Assembly: GCA_030043455.1 (NCBI GenBank)
Contig: JASHXQ010000091.1
Span: forward strand, 1 to 5,428
Direction: 5' to 3'
DNA: 5,428 nucleotides
From: Nitrososphaerales archaeon
Lineage (GTDB): Archaea > Thermoproteota > Nitrososphaeria > Nitrososphaerales > CADDZS01
In this document: piece after piece, positions 4,978 to 5,428 of the stretch
Numbering within the stretch: the first letter of the stretch is position 1
How the letters are laid out: every line of letters starts with the position of its first letter
The notes under the pieces: model-generated
The model's input: the letters and a program-made list of their open reading frames with translations, nothing else
What the model was told of the DNA's origin: nothing
Database searches by the model: none
Translations under genes and position numbers: made by a program

Positions 4978-5347
4978 ACCTGTACGCACGTGTCAATTTA
5001 AAACTGGCCCTCTAACGAGCGGCAAGTCAAACAAGGCAGTAGGCAGCCTGGAAATTCCATTACAACTTCCTCCTTGCTGGATTTCATTAGCTTTCCCGAA
5101 CTGAGCGGGATTCATCTCTCGCAAGGTCGCGATCGCCCTTGAGACCGTTCTAGTAGTTCTATTCTTGATCGTTGAATAGTCTAGAATTGAAAGGAGCCGA
5201 TCGGGCCCCCTATGCTCTAACTCGAGCGCGTGCGTGAGTCTTTCAAGCAATTACCCGTCTTTGGTTCTGGAGTGCTGGGTTGTAGCTTCTCAAGGCCGAT
5301 CTACTCGAAAGATATCGCCAGCTTACGCTGTCTCCTCATAATTTCAG
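4978..5347. other. Stretch without a confident gene
   Basis: Apart from the doubtful 85-residue minus ORF I see no tRNA-like cloverleaf, rRNA, repeat array or transposon end here. All six frames are broken by several stops, including TAG 5301-5303 on the minus strand. It may be a degraded gene or a long 3' untranslated and promoter region. Confidence 0.4.
4993..5250 (-). CDS. Doubtful 85-residue hypothetical protein
   Basis: A TTG-initiated frame, directly after an in-frame TAA, encodes 85 residues. Residues 1-50 look helical and could pass for a helix-turn-helix remnant (DRLLSILDYSTIKNRTTRTV, then SRAIATLREMN). Residues 55-85 look like low-quality sequence with no recognisable pattern. I see no TATA box or ribosome-binding site. 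It could be a real small regulator, the decayed end of a gene, or chance. No better frame covers this stretch on either strand. Confidence 0.25.
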   Translation of the reverse strand: MLERLTHALELEHRGPDRLLSILDYSTIKNRTTRTVSRAIATLREMNPAQFGKANEIQQGGSCNGISRLPTALFDLPLVRGPVLN

Positions 5348-5382
5348 AAAAAAAAGTCGTAACCGGGATGTTCGCCCGGACG
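5348..5382 (-). terminator. Hairpin plus T8 terminator for a minus-strand gene
   Basis: On the minus strand CGT-CCGGG (5382-5375), a seven-base loop and CCCGG-TT-ACG (5367-5358) pair into an 8-base-pair stem with a two-base bulge. It is followed two bases later by eight T residues (5355-5348). This is the strongest terminator-like structure in the window and implies a transcript entering from the right edge. Confidence 0.6.
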
Positions 5383-5400
5383 TAAAATCTGTTCCGCCGT

Positions 5401-5428
5401 TCACAGGTTATTGCGCAGTTCGTCGAAA
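5401..5428 (-). CDS. Probable C-terminal tail of a gene beyond the right edge
   Basis: One minus frame reads FDELRNNL and then TGA at 5401-5403, 18 bases before the hairpin and T8 terminator. A hydrophilic helical tail with a stop placed just before a terminator fits the end of a gene whose body lies outside the window. Eight residues are too few to name it. Confidence 0.35.

Noticed and set aside
5301..5426. Open minus frame from the right edge to TAG 5301-5303
   Set aside because: It would read through the hairpin and T8 tract, and its sequence (basic, with a phenylalanine pair from the T run) looks like chance. The frame ending at TGA 5401 before the terminator is more convincing.
1..5428. 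CRISPR array, insertion sequence, tRNA or defence island
   Set aside because: No regularly spaced repeats, transposase motifs, cloverleaf arms or known defence domains are visible on either strand.

Overview
The window looks archaeal. The evidence is a duplicated-type anion ABC permease (COG4986-like), a glucose 1-dehydrogenase of the archaeal Entner-Doudoroff type, TATA-like boxes about 26 bases upstream of start codons, frequent TTG and GTG starts, and a mixture of leaderless and Shine-Dalgarno-led genes. I cannot fix the lineage from 5.4 kb. A member of the Thermoproteota/Nitrososphaeria or the Thermoplasmatota would fit.

Left part (1-1643, minus strand): a permease gene with two homologous membrane halves runs off the left edge. 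Upstream of it on the same strand is a short, helical, MIT-domain-like protein with a proline-rich tail and a well placed TATA box. The 168 bases between them carry several copies of a TCGAATT motif.

Middle (1644-3329): reading rightwards there is a possible 51-residue ORF that overlaps the start of a small zinc-ribbon protein. Then, convergent to it, comes a complete glucose 1-dehydrogenase with catalytic and structural zinc ligands.

Right part (3330-5428): divergent from the dehydrogenase is a HEAT-like helical-repeat protein. It ends one base from a convergent cysteine-rich protein with several zinc-ligand pairs. Next comes a TATA-led protein of about 104 residues with an HSH-x2-E-x-CP motif, probably metal-binding. 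The last 475 bases hold no confident gene, only a doubtful 85-residue minus ORF and, at the edge, what looks like the tail of a minus-strand gene followed by a hairpin and T8 terminator.

The genes do not form one obvious pathway. They are mostly single transcription units in alternating orientation: anion uptake, sugar oxidation, and several small zinc or helical proteins of unknown role. I see no CRISPR, insertion sequence, tRNA or rRNA, and no clear multi-gene defence or mobile system. The most unusual items are the stand-alone MIT-like protein, the multi-zinc protein, the nested small ORFs near 1895, and the permease start problem.
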